Source: JBBSHS01 sp038232515 (GTDB taxonomy: Bacteria > Actinomycetota > Acidimicrobiia > Acidimicrobiales > JAUJNH01). From it: 10,139 bases of DNA. Under the pieces are notes generated by a model, which did no database searches, had not been told where the DNA came from, and worked only from the letters and a program-made list of their open reading frames with translations. Both the position numbers and the translations under genes were made by a program. Below, one piece after another: positions 1 to 5,573 of this stretch (positions within the stretch are counted from its first letter, which is position 1; every line of letters starts with the position of its first letter). Where the stretch lies: contig JBBSHS010000086.1 of NCBI GenBank assembly GCA_038232515.1, forward strand, positions 1-10,139. The letters run 5' to 3'.

Positions 1-35
1 GGTCCGTAGAGGCGGGCGCAGAAACTGGTCGGCAC

Positions 36-70
36 CTCGACCACCGTTGCCCCTGCGGAGCAGTGTTCGG
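36..70. repeat. 35-nt direct repeat, copy 1 (inside IS607 tnpA)
   Basis: The sequence starting ctcgaccaccgttgcccctg and ending cagtgttcgg is identical to copy 2 at 167-201, offset by 131 nt. It sits where the transposase frame breaks between AEAEV and TSFCARLYG, replacing the segment that would normally join them. Confidence 0.9.
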
Positions 71-166
71 CACCTCGGCTTCGGCCACCACCACCAGGCG
101 CCGCCCGGTGGTGGCCAGCGCAGCTTCGACGTACTCCACACCAAAGCGGGCCAGGCGGACGCGGTG

Positions 167-201
167 CTCGACCACCGTTGCCCCTGCGGAGCAGTGTTCG
201 G
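167..201. repeat. 35-nt direct repeat, copy 2 (inside IS607 tnpA)
   Basis: This is an exact copy of 36-70. It lies at the first frame break of the transposase, between ALLR and VVEHR. The 131-nt offset is not a multiple of three, so each copy changes the reading frame. Confidence 0.9.
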
Positions 202-534
202 GCCGCGAAGCAGCGCCTTGAGCTTGGAGCGGGACCCGTTCAGCCCCCTTCCCACCTCGGTCACGACCTTGGTGGGGGCCAGGCCGGCGCCGGTGGCCAC
301 CTCGACGAGGCGGGCCGTCTGGCGTTCCAGGTCGCCGCGTTGGTCGGACGACGACACCCGGACGTAGAGGGCGACACCGACGGGTCCCGGCGACGGCTCG
401 TCGACCAGGATCGTGCCGGTGGCGAGCTGGTGGGCGGGCGCCGGCAGCACCCCGGCGTGGAACCAGCGGGTCGCCGTCTGGCAGCTCACGCCGTTGCTCC
501 TGGCCCATTCCGACAGCTTCACTGGCTCAATCAT

Positions 535-699
535 GACGAGGGGGTATGACAGTCATGCTCCGTTGGGACAGAAGCGCCCGTTCGCTTGAGCAGTTGGCAA
601 CCCCCCGACCGCCTCCGCCGGCAAACCTACGCCAGGCGTCACAGCCGGCCACGACCGGCTCAAGTCAGGACCGGCCACGCCTCGCTCGAGCAAAGAGGT
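535..699. other. Intergenic stretch between ppx and the IS607 remnant
   Basis: This 165-nt stretch holds no gene I can support. It includes the 3' flank of ppx and the presumed outer end of the IS607 element. IS607 elements lack terminal inverted repeats, so the boundary cannot be placed by eye. A short direct repeat (ccggccacg, near 645 and 671) is present. I see no convincing stem plus T-tract terminator for ppx. Confidence 0.4.
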
Positions 700-1641
700 T
701 CAGGGTGTGGCCCAGCCGTCAAGGAGGGTGGCGGCCAGGCCGTCGAGGATGTCGGTCTCGGACACCAGGCAGGTGGCGAAGCCGAAGAACCGATAGACCG
801 ACACCAGTACACACAGACCGCCCACGATCACGTCCGCCCTCGCCGCCTCGAGTCCGGGATGGCCGAGCCTGTCCTCCCGGTCGCCCATGGCCATCGAGCG
901 GAACACGTCCTCGGCGGCGTCGTGCCGCAGTTCGAAATGGTGGAGCCGGTCACGGTCGTAGGCGGCCAGGCCCATCTCCACCGCCGCCGCTGTGGTCACG
1001 GTGCCGGCCAGGCCGACGAAGCGGTCGGCCTGGCGTGCGGTTGGTAGCTCCCGGGCGACGTCCTCCAGCGTGTCGTGCACCACCGACAGCGCCGCGCTCA
1101 GTTCCTCGGCCCGCGGCGGGTCGTGGTGGAGGTACTGCTCGGTCAGCCGTAGGCAGCCAAGGTCGACGCTGACCGCACCGTCCGGTTCCCGTCCCGGTGT
1201 CCCGACGATTAACTCAGTAGAACCACCACCTATGTCGACCACCAGGTGGAGACCGTCGGCTGGGTCCAGCTCCGGGCTGGCCCCGGCAAAGGTCAGACGG
1301 GCCTCCTGGTCACCACTCAGAAGCTCGGGACGGGCTCCGACGATGGCCTCGACGGCGTCGAAGAAGTCCTCCCGGTTGGCGGCGTCGCGGGCGGCCGAGG
1401 TGGCGGCGATGCGCACCCGGCCCGGGGCGACGCCGAAGCGATCGAGCACTCCCGAGTACTCGTGCAGGACGTCGAGGGTGCGCTCGATCGCATCGGACGA
1501 CAACCGGGCGTCCTTGTCCACTCCCGCTCCCAGCTGGGTGATTCGCATCAACCGCTCGAGAGGTCGGGGGCCGCCGTCGCCCACCAGGAGCCGGCACGAG
1601 TTGGTCCCACAATCGACGGCCCCGACGACCTCCCCGGTCAC
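700..1641 (-). CDS. ppx: Ppx/GppA family exopolyphosphatase / guanosine pentaphosphate phosphohydrolase
   Basis: This 313-residue protein is of the ASKHA-fold Ppx/GppA family, which removes terminal phosphate from polyphosphate or converts pppGpp to ppGpp in the cytoplasm. The N-terminal phosphate-binding loop is DCGTNSCRLLV (residues 10-20). AATSAARDA follows at 79-87. GDQEARLTFAG at 110-120 contains the predicted catalytic Glu113. The second phosphate loop, VVDIGGGSTELIVG, is at 134-147, with GLAGTVTT (210-217) and RADVIVGG near the C-terminus. The length matches the short actinobacterial type that lacks the C-terminal HD-like extension. The start is the GTG at 1641, 34 nt after the DUF501 stop; an AAGGAG abuts it directly, which is too close for a normal Shine-Dalgarno. 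Translation may instead be coupled (see the 13-codon mini-ORF). The family is certain; the choice between Ppx and GppA substrate is not. Confidence 0.93.
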   Translation of the reverse strand: MTGEVVGAVDCGTNSCRLLVGDGGPRPLERLMRITQLGAGVDKDARLSSDAIERTLDVLHEYSGVLDRFGVAPGRVRIAATSAARDAANREDFFDAVEAIVGARPELLSGDQEARLTFAGASPELDPADGLHLVVDIGGGSTELIVGTPGREPDGAVSVDLGCLRLTEQYLHHDPPRAEELSAALSVVHDTLEDVARELPTARQADRFVGLAGTVTTAAAVEMGLAAYDRDRLHHFELRHDAAEDVFRSMAMGDREDRLGHPGLEAARADVIVGGLCVLVSVYRFFGFATCLVSETDILDGLAATLLDGWATP

Positions 1642-1679
1642 TCCTTGGCCGCCCCGGCGGCCTGCGCCACGGCCGTCAC
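1638..1679 (-). CDS. Possible 13-residue bridging mini-ORF between DUF501 and ppx
   Basis: A GTG at 1679 opens a 13-codon frame (MTAVAQAAGAAKE) that ends in TGA at 1640-1638. Its GTG overlaps the DUF501 stop as GTGA, and its own stop overlaps the ppx GTG as GTGA. Its last codons supply the AAGGAG lying directly before the ppx start. It could carry ribosomes from DUF501 to ppx by termination-reinitiation. In GC-rich DNA, GTGA overlaps arise easily by chance, so whether it is expressed is open. Confidence 0.25.
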   Translation of the reverse strand: MTAVAQAAGAAKE

Positions 1680-2137
1680 CGGACCGCCGTACACCTCAGC
1701 TGTTCGGCCACCCATCGGCCCACCGGGTCGTCCACCCCGGCCAGGTGTTCGGCATAGTGGGCGTGCAGGCACTTCACACCCTGGCGGGTGCCTGCCACCC
1801 CGCCGCTCGGTCGAGGCCCGGTCCAGCTCGGCGGCAGCGTCGCTTCACGCTCGGCCGCCGCTCGTGCGTGGGTTGCGGCCACGGCTGCGGCCGGGACGGC
1901 GGCTTCGGCCATGCCCACACCGCCGGCCGCTTCGAGGCGGGAGACGGCCACCCGCTCGGCCTTGCCCACCAGCCAGTGACGGGTCGGCATCGGCGTGCCG
2001 TCGCGCAGCAAAGGGGCGTTGCGCACCACCAGCGGGCCGCCGTCGGGCCGGCGTACGACGACTTGGAAGTCGCCGCCGGGCGGGCGTCCGAGCAGGGCGG
2101 TGACGCCAGCCAGGTCCAGGTCGGCGGGCGTGCCCAC
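1676..2137 (-). CDS. DUF501 domain-containing protein
   Basis: This 153-residue protein is of the actinobacterial DUF501 family, whose biochemical function is unknown. Family hallmarks are LLGRPPGGDFQVVVRR near residues 15-30, DGTPMPTRHWL (46-56), SRLEAAGG (66-73), and the strongly conserved C-terminal GVKCLHAHYAEHLAG (120-134), which contains one Cys and closely spaced His residues that could bind metal (inference). The start is the GTG at 2137, 9 nt after the desaturase stop, with AGGAG at 2154-2150 about 12 nt upstream overlapping the desaturase end. The tight spacing implies co-transcription with the desaturase. In related genomes DUF501 usually sits between ftsB/divIC and ppx; the ppx link is kept here while the ftsB link is broken by the inserted block. 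Confidence 0.88.
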   Translation of the reverse strand: MGTPADLDLAGVTALLGRPPGGDFQVVVRRPDGGPLVVRNAPLLRDGTPMPTRHWLVGKAERVAVSRLEAAGGVGMAEAAVPAAAVAATHARAAAEREATLPPSWTGPRPSGGVAGTRQGVKCLHAHYAEHLAGVDDPVGRWVAEQLRCTAVR

Positions 2138-2146
2138 GCCGCCAGA

Positions 2147-3310
2147 TTACTCCTGGGGACCCAGCTCCCGCCTCCCCTGCCGGCCGAGCCGGGCGAAAGC
2201 CTCGGCCGCCCGCAGGGAGGACGACACGAACTCCTCGAGTGCCAGCCGGTCAGCCTGGAGTGCGGCCTCGACGGCCGCCCGCCGAGTGGCGACCGCGTCG
2301 CCCACCGAAGCCACGCCGCTCGACACCGTGCCGGTGACCGAGGCACGGGCGTTGGTCACCACATCGCCCACCGAAGCCACGCCGCTCGACACCGTGCCGG
2401 TGACAGATGCGCTGGCCAGGGCGGCGCTGGCCTTGACCCAGTAGGCGCGGAACATGCCGATGTCGAAGCACCCGTCGCTGACGTGGGGCGTCCGCAGCAC
2501 GGCGACCGGTGGGCGCCGGAGGTCGTGGACCACGCCGACGACGCTGAGGGCCTGCAGCACGTACCAGGTGGGGTCGAACTCCCACCAGAAGAAGCCCTGG
2601 CGGGCGGAAGCCTGGTAATGGTGGTGGTTGTTGTGCCAGCCCTCGCCCATCGTAATGAGGGCGATGACGAGTGAATTGCGGCTGGTGTCGGATGTGGCGT
2701 AGCGGCGCCGACCGAACACGTGGGCCAGCGAGTTGACGGTGAACGTGCCGTGCCACAGCAGGATGGTCGACCCGAAGAAGCCGATGACCAGGCCGCTCCA
2801 GCCGCCCACGAGGAAGCTGGCGATGCCCAGGGCCCACGGGCCGATCCAGTTGAAGCGGTCCAGGAACCGCAGCTCGGGGTACTTGGCGAAGTCACTGATG
2901 GCGTCGAGGTCGGTGCCACTGTATTTGTCGCAGAGGAACCAGCCGACGTGGCTCCACCAGAAGCCCTTCAGCGGGGAGTGCACGTCGCGCTCCTGGTCCG
3001 AGAATCGGTGATGACCACGATGGTGGCCGGCCCACCAGAGCGGGCCTTGTTGCAGGGCTGTGGTCCCGCCCAAGGCGAGGACGAACTGGACCGGGCGGCT
3101 GACCCGGTAGCTGCGGTGGGCGAAGTAGCGGTGGTAACCGGCGGTGATGAAGAACATGCGGACGATGTAGAGCAGGGCGCACATCACCACGGCACGCATG
3201 GGCACGCCGGTCCAGATGGCGGCCAGCGGCACCAGGTGGAAAGCCAGGAAGGGCAGGGACGAGCGCCAGTTGACGCGCTCGTCCTCAGCTCGAGCGAGAG
3301 CTTGGGACAT
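2147..3310 (-). CDS. Acyl-CoA / fatty acid delta-9-type desaturase with repeated C-terminal tail
   Basis: This 387-residue integral membrane di-iron desaturase would introduce a double bond (probably delta-9) into acyl chains. All three histidine boxes are present: HRYFAH (60-65), HRGHH (97-101) and HNNHH (226-230), the last within EGWHNNHHHY. The conserved NSLAH lies at 193-197. Hydrophobic segments lie around 20-57, 75-90 and 157-188. The stearoyl-CoA desaturase-like core ends near residue 295. An extra tail of about 90 residues follows, with two 22-residue repeats (301-322 and 323-344) rich in V, S, T, G and A, and then a charged helix. I chose the ATG at 3310 because GAGGGAG lies 8 nt upstream (3325-3319); in-frame ATGs at 3334 and 3358 lack such a site. 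DUF501 follows by 9 nt. An operator-like palindrome lies upstream. Confidence 0.93.
   Translation of the reverse strand: MSQALARAEDERVNWRSSLPFLAFHLVPLAAIWTGVPMRAVVMCALLYIVRMFFITAGYHRYFAHRSYRVSRPVQFVLALGGTTALQQGPLWWAGHHRGHHRFSDQERDVHSPLKGFWWSHVGWFLCDKYSGTDLDAISDFAKYPELRFLDRFNWIGPWALGIASFLVGGWSGLVIGFFGSTILLWHGTFTVNSLAHVFGRRRYATSDTSRNSLVIALITMGEGWHNNHHHYQASARQGFFWWEFDPTWYVLQALSVVGVVHDLRRPPVAVLRTPHVSDGCFDIGMFRAYWVKASAALASASVTGTVSSGVASVGDVVTNARASVTGTVSSGVASVGDAVATRRAAVEAALQADRLALEEFVSSSLRAAEAFARLGRQGRRELGPQE
2298..2404. repeat. Tandem 66-nt repeat coding for the desaturase tail
   Basis: A 41-nt sequence at 2298-2338 recurs exactly at 2364-2404, giving a 66-nt (22-codon) period. It encodes ASVTGTVSSGVASVGD twice. 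The exact nucleotide identity points to a recent duplication. The frame is kept. Confidence 0.9.
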
Positions 3311-3318
3311 GACTTTTT

Positions 3319-3325
3319 CTCCCTC
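3319..3325 (-). promoter_or_regulatory. Ribosome binding site deciding the desaturase start
   Basis: On the minus strand GAGGGAG lies 8 nt before the ATG at 3310. It is the only good Shine-Dalgarno match near the three candidate start codons and so favours the shortest N-terminus. Confidence 0.75.
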
Positions 3326-3357
3326 TGTGGCCATGGGCGAGCGGTGCAACCCTCTCA

Positions 3358-3383
3358 CAGCCTACCGACCGGTCAGTAGGCTG
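3358..3383. promoter_or_regulatory. 26-bp near-perfect palindrome, probable repressor operator of the desaturase
   Basis: In this 26-nt sequence 12 of 13 symmetric base pairs match (CAGCCTAC / GTAGGCTG outer arms, GACC/GGTC core; only 3366-3375 mismatches). The core ACCGACCGGTCAGT resembles operators bound by TetR-family repressors in actinobacteria (resemblance from general knowledge, not a search). It lies 48 nt upstream of the desaturase ATG and 17 nt downstream of the preceding gene's stop. A TAGGCT hexamer at 3364-3359 on the minus strand fits a TAnnnT -10 box inside the palindrome, so a bound protein would block transcription. No regulator gene is in the window. A terminator role is less likely because no T-run follows. 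Confidence 0.6.
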
Positions 3384-3400
3384 CGTTCTGTCGGTGGTCG

Positions 3401-4147
3401 TCAGCAAGGCAGGGGCACCGGTGCCATCAGGCCCTCTTGGCGGGCCGTTCGCAGCGACAGGGTGATGGTGACGAGCACACCGACGCTCGTGATGCACAGG
3501 CTGGAGACCTGCCTCATGGCCACGAACGTAGGCAGCGGCAGCGCCACCAAAAGCGTGAAGGTGAGGGCGGCGCTGAACAGGTTGACCGCTGCCCACAGCC
3601 ACGTCAGGCCCCGGAAGAGCCGGAGCACGGCGGGTCGGGCCATCATCTCGGGTGTCACCGGCCAGAACTCCAGCGCCAGACTGGCGACGAGCGGCCTGCC
3701 GATGACGATCGACACGACGAACACCCCTGCCATGGCCACGGTACCCAGGACGGGTTGGACGAAATAGACGAAGGTGCTCCCAGTGGCCACCGCCACCAGC
3801 GTTCTCACCGTGAGCCCGATGACGGCGAGCAGCAGGATGGGGGGCACCGGTCGGCGCTGCACGACCCGGCGGATGACGGCGCCATAGGCCCAGGCCAGAG
3901 CGACGACAAACGCCGCTCCGATGCCGGCCACCACCAGGCAGGCGTAGAACAGGACGGTCGGGATGACGGTCGCTTCGATCAGGTGAGGACCTGAACGGCG
4001 GATGACGGCGAGAAGGACGGCCGGCTTGGACATGTGCGGCAGCTGGTCATCGGGAGTGGGCGACGGTTGGCCCACGGTGGGTGATCCCACGAGGCGCCCG
4101 AGGGAAGCCCCGCTGGCCATGCCGTTCCATCGGCTGCCAGGCGCCAT
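3401..4147 (-). CDS. VC0807-like integral membrane protein (DUF3159-like)
   Basis: This 248-residue hydrophobic protein has about five to six predicted membrane segments (for example VLFYACLVVAGIGAAFVVAL, PPILLLAVIGLTVRTLVAVA, VFVVSIVIGRPLVASLAL, WLWAAVNLFSAALTFTLLVA and ITSVGVLVTITLSL). The order LPT/IPTVLFY, RxVPPxxLL, VRTxxxxxTGS, YFxQPxLGT and GRPL matches the uncharacterised VC0807 family that is distantly linked to intracellular septation protein A. Its function is unknown. Two starts compete. The ATG at 4147 has AAGGGG 9 nt upstream (4162-4157). The ATG at 4033 (MSKPAVLL) is where homologous sequence seems to begin, and the 38 residues before it are low-complexity. I give the longer form because of the ribosome site. 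The operator palindrome and desaturase lie 90 nt downstream, suggesting a membrane/lipid context. Confidence 0.75.
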   Translation of the reverse strand: MAPGSRWNGMASGASLGRLVGSPTVGQPSPTPDDQLPHMSKPAVLLAVIRRSGPHLIEATVIPTVLFYACLVVAGIGAAFVVALAWAYGAVIRRVVQRRPVPPILLLAVIGLTVRTLVAVATGSTFVYFVQPVLGTVAMAGVFVVSIVIGRPLVASLALEFWPVTPEMMARPAVLRLFRGLTWLWAAVNLFSAALTFTLLVALPLPTFVAMRQVSSLCITSVGVLVTITLSLRTARQEGLMAPVPLPC

Positions 4148-4331
4148 GGCTGAATGCCCCTTGTTCGCGAATGCTCGGGTTCGTCACCTGGTGCGTCACC
4201 TGGGTCCGGAGCAACGCGGGCTGAATCCCGGCGGCCACCACGAGGCCTCCACCGGATTCGACCCAGCCGCGGGTGACGCTACACCCTGCCGAGCCCACCG
4301 GGGCATCGGACCGCCCCCGACGAGGCCGACC
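4148..4331. other. Non-coding stretch with a tandem 10-mer and a large inverted repeat
   Basis: No gene is supported here. cgtcacctgg occurs at 4182-4191 and again at 4194-4203. GCGTCACC-TGGGTC (4193-4206) pairs with GACCCA (4260-4265) and GGTGACGC (4272-4279), giving a 14-bp stem interrupted by a 6-nt bulge around a ~53-nt loop. The stretch lies upstream of the VC0807-like gene on the minus strand, so it could be its 5' leader. No tRNA fold was found. Confidence 0.4.
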
Positions 4332-4494
4332 ATGATGGCCGGTGTCATGGCCGGCTGGATCTGCCCCGCCTGCAGGCGCCGGTTCGGTCGGCTCAACCAG
4401 TCCCACGAGTGCGCGCCGGCCATGTCCCTGAGGAGTATCTCTCGACCGGTGTGCCCCACGAGCGGCCCGTGCCTACCTCGATTCGCCGCACTGA
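4332..4494 (+). pseudogene. Decayed DUF5655-type protein gene, pieces in three frames
   Basis: From the ATG at 4332 (frame 1) the sequence encodes MMAGVMAGWICPACRRRFG then RLNQSHECAPAM, a zinc-ribbon-like N-terminus with CxxC and HxC that I associate with small DUF5655-type proteins. The expected continuation (EEYLSTGVPHERPV) appears in a second frame from 4430 to 4471. The expected C-terminal end (AYLDSPH, then TGA at 4492) appears in a third frame from 4471. The central ~90 residues that normally follow HERPV are missing. This fits one frameshift plus a large internal deletion. The remaining product cannot be functional. The family call rests on remembered motif order; no search was run. 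Confidence 0.6.
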
Positions 4495-4571
4495 CCCGGC
4501 GCCACGACGTCGACCGGCGAGGCCGCCCCATGGCCCATCCCTCCATCCGCACCGTGGGGCGGGGCCGGCGC

Positions 4572-4577
4572 TACCGT
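4572..4577 (+). promoter_or_regulatory. Candidate -10 box (TACCGT) for a leaderless transcript
   Basis: TACCGT fits the actinobacterial TAnnnT -10 pattern and ends 8 nt before the ATG at 4586, so transcription would start at or next to the start codon. There is no clear -35 element. Confidence 0.4.
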
Positions 4578-4585
4578 GCGCTCCC

Positions 4586-4975
4586 ATGAGGGCGGTCGGG
4601 CACGCCGGGGACAACGGGCCGCGGTGGGCCGGGGCCGCTCCCGGAGCACGCCCTGGGCCGGGCCTCGAGGAGCTGGGGCTGATGCGGGGTGACCAGGTGC
4701 GGTTCCGGCGCGGGCCGGGCCGGCACTGGCACCACGGCATCGTCTCGTGCCGGGAACCGGACGGGAGCGTCGGGCTCCATGACGACAAGGCGGCGGCCCG
4801 GGCCATCGCCGTCGACCGCCTGGAACTGCGGGTGCGGGGCCCCCAGGGCGGGACCCGTTGGGAGCCGGTGGCCGTCCACCGGGCGGAGCCGGGGCTGGAA
4901 CCGGGGCGGCCCGGCACAGTCCCTCCCGGTCAGATGGTCCTGAGGCTGGATTTCGCCGGCCGCCCGCCGTCCTGA
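4586..4975 (+). CDS. Hypothetical small basic protein (unrecognised)
   Basis: This is a 129-residue protein I do not recognise. The first 32 residues are G/A/P-rich. A folded part follows, LMRGDQVRFRR with WHHGIVSCREPDGSVGLHDD (residues ~32-65), with alternating hydrophobic and charged residues that suggest a small beta-barrel (Tudor/SH3-like, inference). VDRLELRVRGPQGG and a Pro/Gly-rich tail follow. It is rich in Arg, His and Trp, has no signal peptide or membrane segment, and is probably cytoplasmic. The ATG at 4586 is preceded by a TACCGT box and would be leaderless. The ATG at 4682 has GAGGAG 9 nt upstream and would give 97 residues; both are plausible. It is the only convincing intact plus-strand gene in the window and converges with the F420-type oxidoreductase gene 59 nt away. 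Confidence 0.62.
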   Translation: MRAVGHAGDNGPRWAGAAPGARPGPGLEELGLMRGDQVRFRRGPGRHWHHGIVSCREPDGSVGLHDDKAAARAIAVDRLELRVRGPQGGTRWEPVAVHRAEPGLEPGRPGTVPPGQMVLRLDFAGRPPS

Positions 4976-5034
4976 GGCGGCCAACGCCCTGGCCCACGGC
5001 CACCGGCCTTGGGAGACCTTGGGTCCCCGGCGCC

Positions 5035-5463
5035 TCAGCCCGCCGTCGCCGCCCAGGGCCCGTGGCCGGCGACGCGGTCGACGGTGATGCGGGTGAGGAA
5101 ACCGGGCGGCGGGTCGGGCATGGGCGGGAAATGGGCGTCGGGGCCGATGTGTACGTGGGCCAGGCGCTGGAGCAGCTCGGCAGCGCCGCCTTCGGTGATT
5201 CGGGCCGTCCCGTACACGACGAGGTACGTGCGCAGACCGAAGTCTCCGGCGCCCTGTCCCTCCCACGACACGGCTACCCTCGGCTCGGACCGGACGTTGC
5301 GCACCTTCTGCCACTGACCGAGATGGGCCACCACGATCTCGTCGCCCTCCAGCCCGGTCCATACGCACGTCACCTGGGGGGAACCGTCCGGGTTGAGGGT
5401 GACGAGGTGGCCGAGCGCGGCCGACTCGATGAGGGCTCGGGCCGAATCGGGCAACGTCATCAT
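5035..5463 (-). CDS. PPOX-class, probable F420-dependent oxidoreductase
   Basis: This 142-residue protein has the split-barrel flavin/deazaflavin-binding fold of the pyridoxamine 5'-phosphate oxidase-like superfamily. ALGHLVTLNPDGSPQVTCVW (16-35) is the typical first beta-hairpin; DEIVVAHLGQWQKVRNVRSE (41-60) and PRVAVSWEG (61-69) follow, then YLVVYGTARIT (80-90) and a short C-terminal region. This small form resembles the actinobacterial F420-binding (FDOR-B) group, which reduces cytosolic substrates such as quinones or biliverdin; the exact substrate cannot be read from sequence. The start is the ATG at 5463, with a TAGCGT box 6 nt upstream implying a leaderless message; a second ATG follows at 5460. 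A perfect 8-bp-arm palindrome overlaps the -10 box. It is monocistronic and transcribed away from ftsB. Confidence 0.85.
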   Translation of the reverse strand: MMTLPDSARALIESAALGHLVTLNPDGSPQVTCVWTGLEGDEIVVAHLGQWQKVRNVRSEPRVAVSWEGQGAGDFGLRTYLVVYGTARITEGGAAELLQRLAHVHIGPDAHFPPMPDPPPGFLTRITVDRVAGHGPWAATAG

Positions 5464-5469
5464 GCCCGG

Positions 5470-5475
5470 ACGCTA
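5470..5475 (-). promoter_or_regulatory. Candidate -10 box (TAGCGT) for the F420-type oxidoreductase
   Basis: On the minus strand TAGCGT matches TAnnnT and ends 6 nt before the ATG at 5463, consistent with a leaderless transcript. No good -35 match is visible at 17-18 nt. Confidence 0.45.
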
Positions 5476-5491
5476 GGCGCTTGGCGCCTAG
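5473..5491. promoter_or_regulatory. 19-nt palindrome overlapping the oxidoreductase promoter
   Basis: CTAGGCGC-ttg-GCGCCTAG has perfect 8-bp arms and a 3-nt centre. It overlaps the upstream half of the TAGCGT box, the position of a repressor operator. A terminator role is possible but no T-run follows on either strand. Confidence 0.5.
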
Positions 5492-5550
5492 GAGGTGCGG
5501 GTGAAAGACATCTCCGCTCGTATGCCGAAGAGATGATCTGACCGCTCGTC

Positions 5551-5567
5551 GGGCTGGGGCGCAGCCC
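5551..5567. terminator. Weak hairpin after the ftsB-like gene
   Basis: GGGCTG-GGGCG-CAGCCC can form a 6-bp GC stem 6 nt beyond the ftsB-like stop on the minus strand. There is no T-run. It may slow or end transcription of the eno-ftsB unit, but the support is only structural. Confidence 0.25.
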
Positions 5568-5573
5568 CGGTAG

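Larger units (their letters stand above)
1..534 (-). pseudogene. tnpA: IS607-family serine-recombinase transposase (TnpA), frameshifted and cut by the window edge
   Basis: The reading frame begins at the ATG at 534 (MIEPVKLSEW). The first ~45 residues form a MerR-like helix-turn-helix (SCQTATRWFHAGVLPAP), followed by the small serine-recombinase core ALYVRVSSSDQRGDLERQ, which contains the nucleophile-region Y-x-R-V-S-S motif. That order is typical of IS607 TnpA. After LNGSRSKLKALLR the family sequence is lost. It resumes in another frame at 175-71 (VVEHRVRLARFGVEYVEAAL... to AEAEV) and in a third frame at 35-3 (VPTSFCARLYG, the usual C-terminal motif). The same 35-nt sequence lies at both frame breaks. 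The original frame stays open to the window edge but carries unrelated residues, so the protein is unlikely to work as a recombinase. No TnpB is visible; it could lie to the left. Family assignment is from recognised motifs. Confidence 0.82.

Noticed and set aside
47..549. Two plus-strand frames beginning with the same MPLRSSVR
   Set aside because: They are antisense shadows of the IS607 transposase; the shared start is just the 35-nt repeat.
992..2674. A 560-residue plus-strand frame
   Set aside because: It runs antisense through ppx, DUF501 and the desaturase, all of which have strong family motifs.
4200..4275. A tRNA-like GGGTCGAATCC stretch on the minus strand
   Set aside because: No T-arm pairing, anticodon arm or acceptor stem can be formed around it.
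5506..5540. CATCTC / GAGATG hairpin between ftsB and the oxidoreductase
   Set aside because: It has only a 6-bp stem with a ~15-nt loop and no T-run; this is too weak to call.
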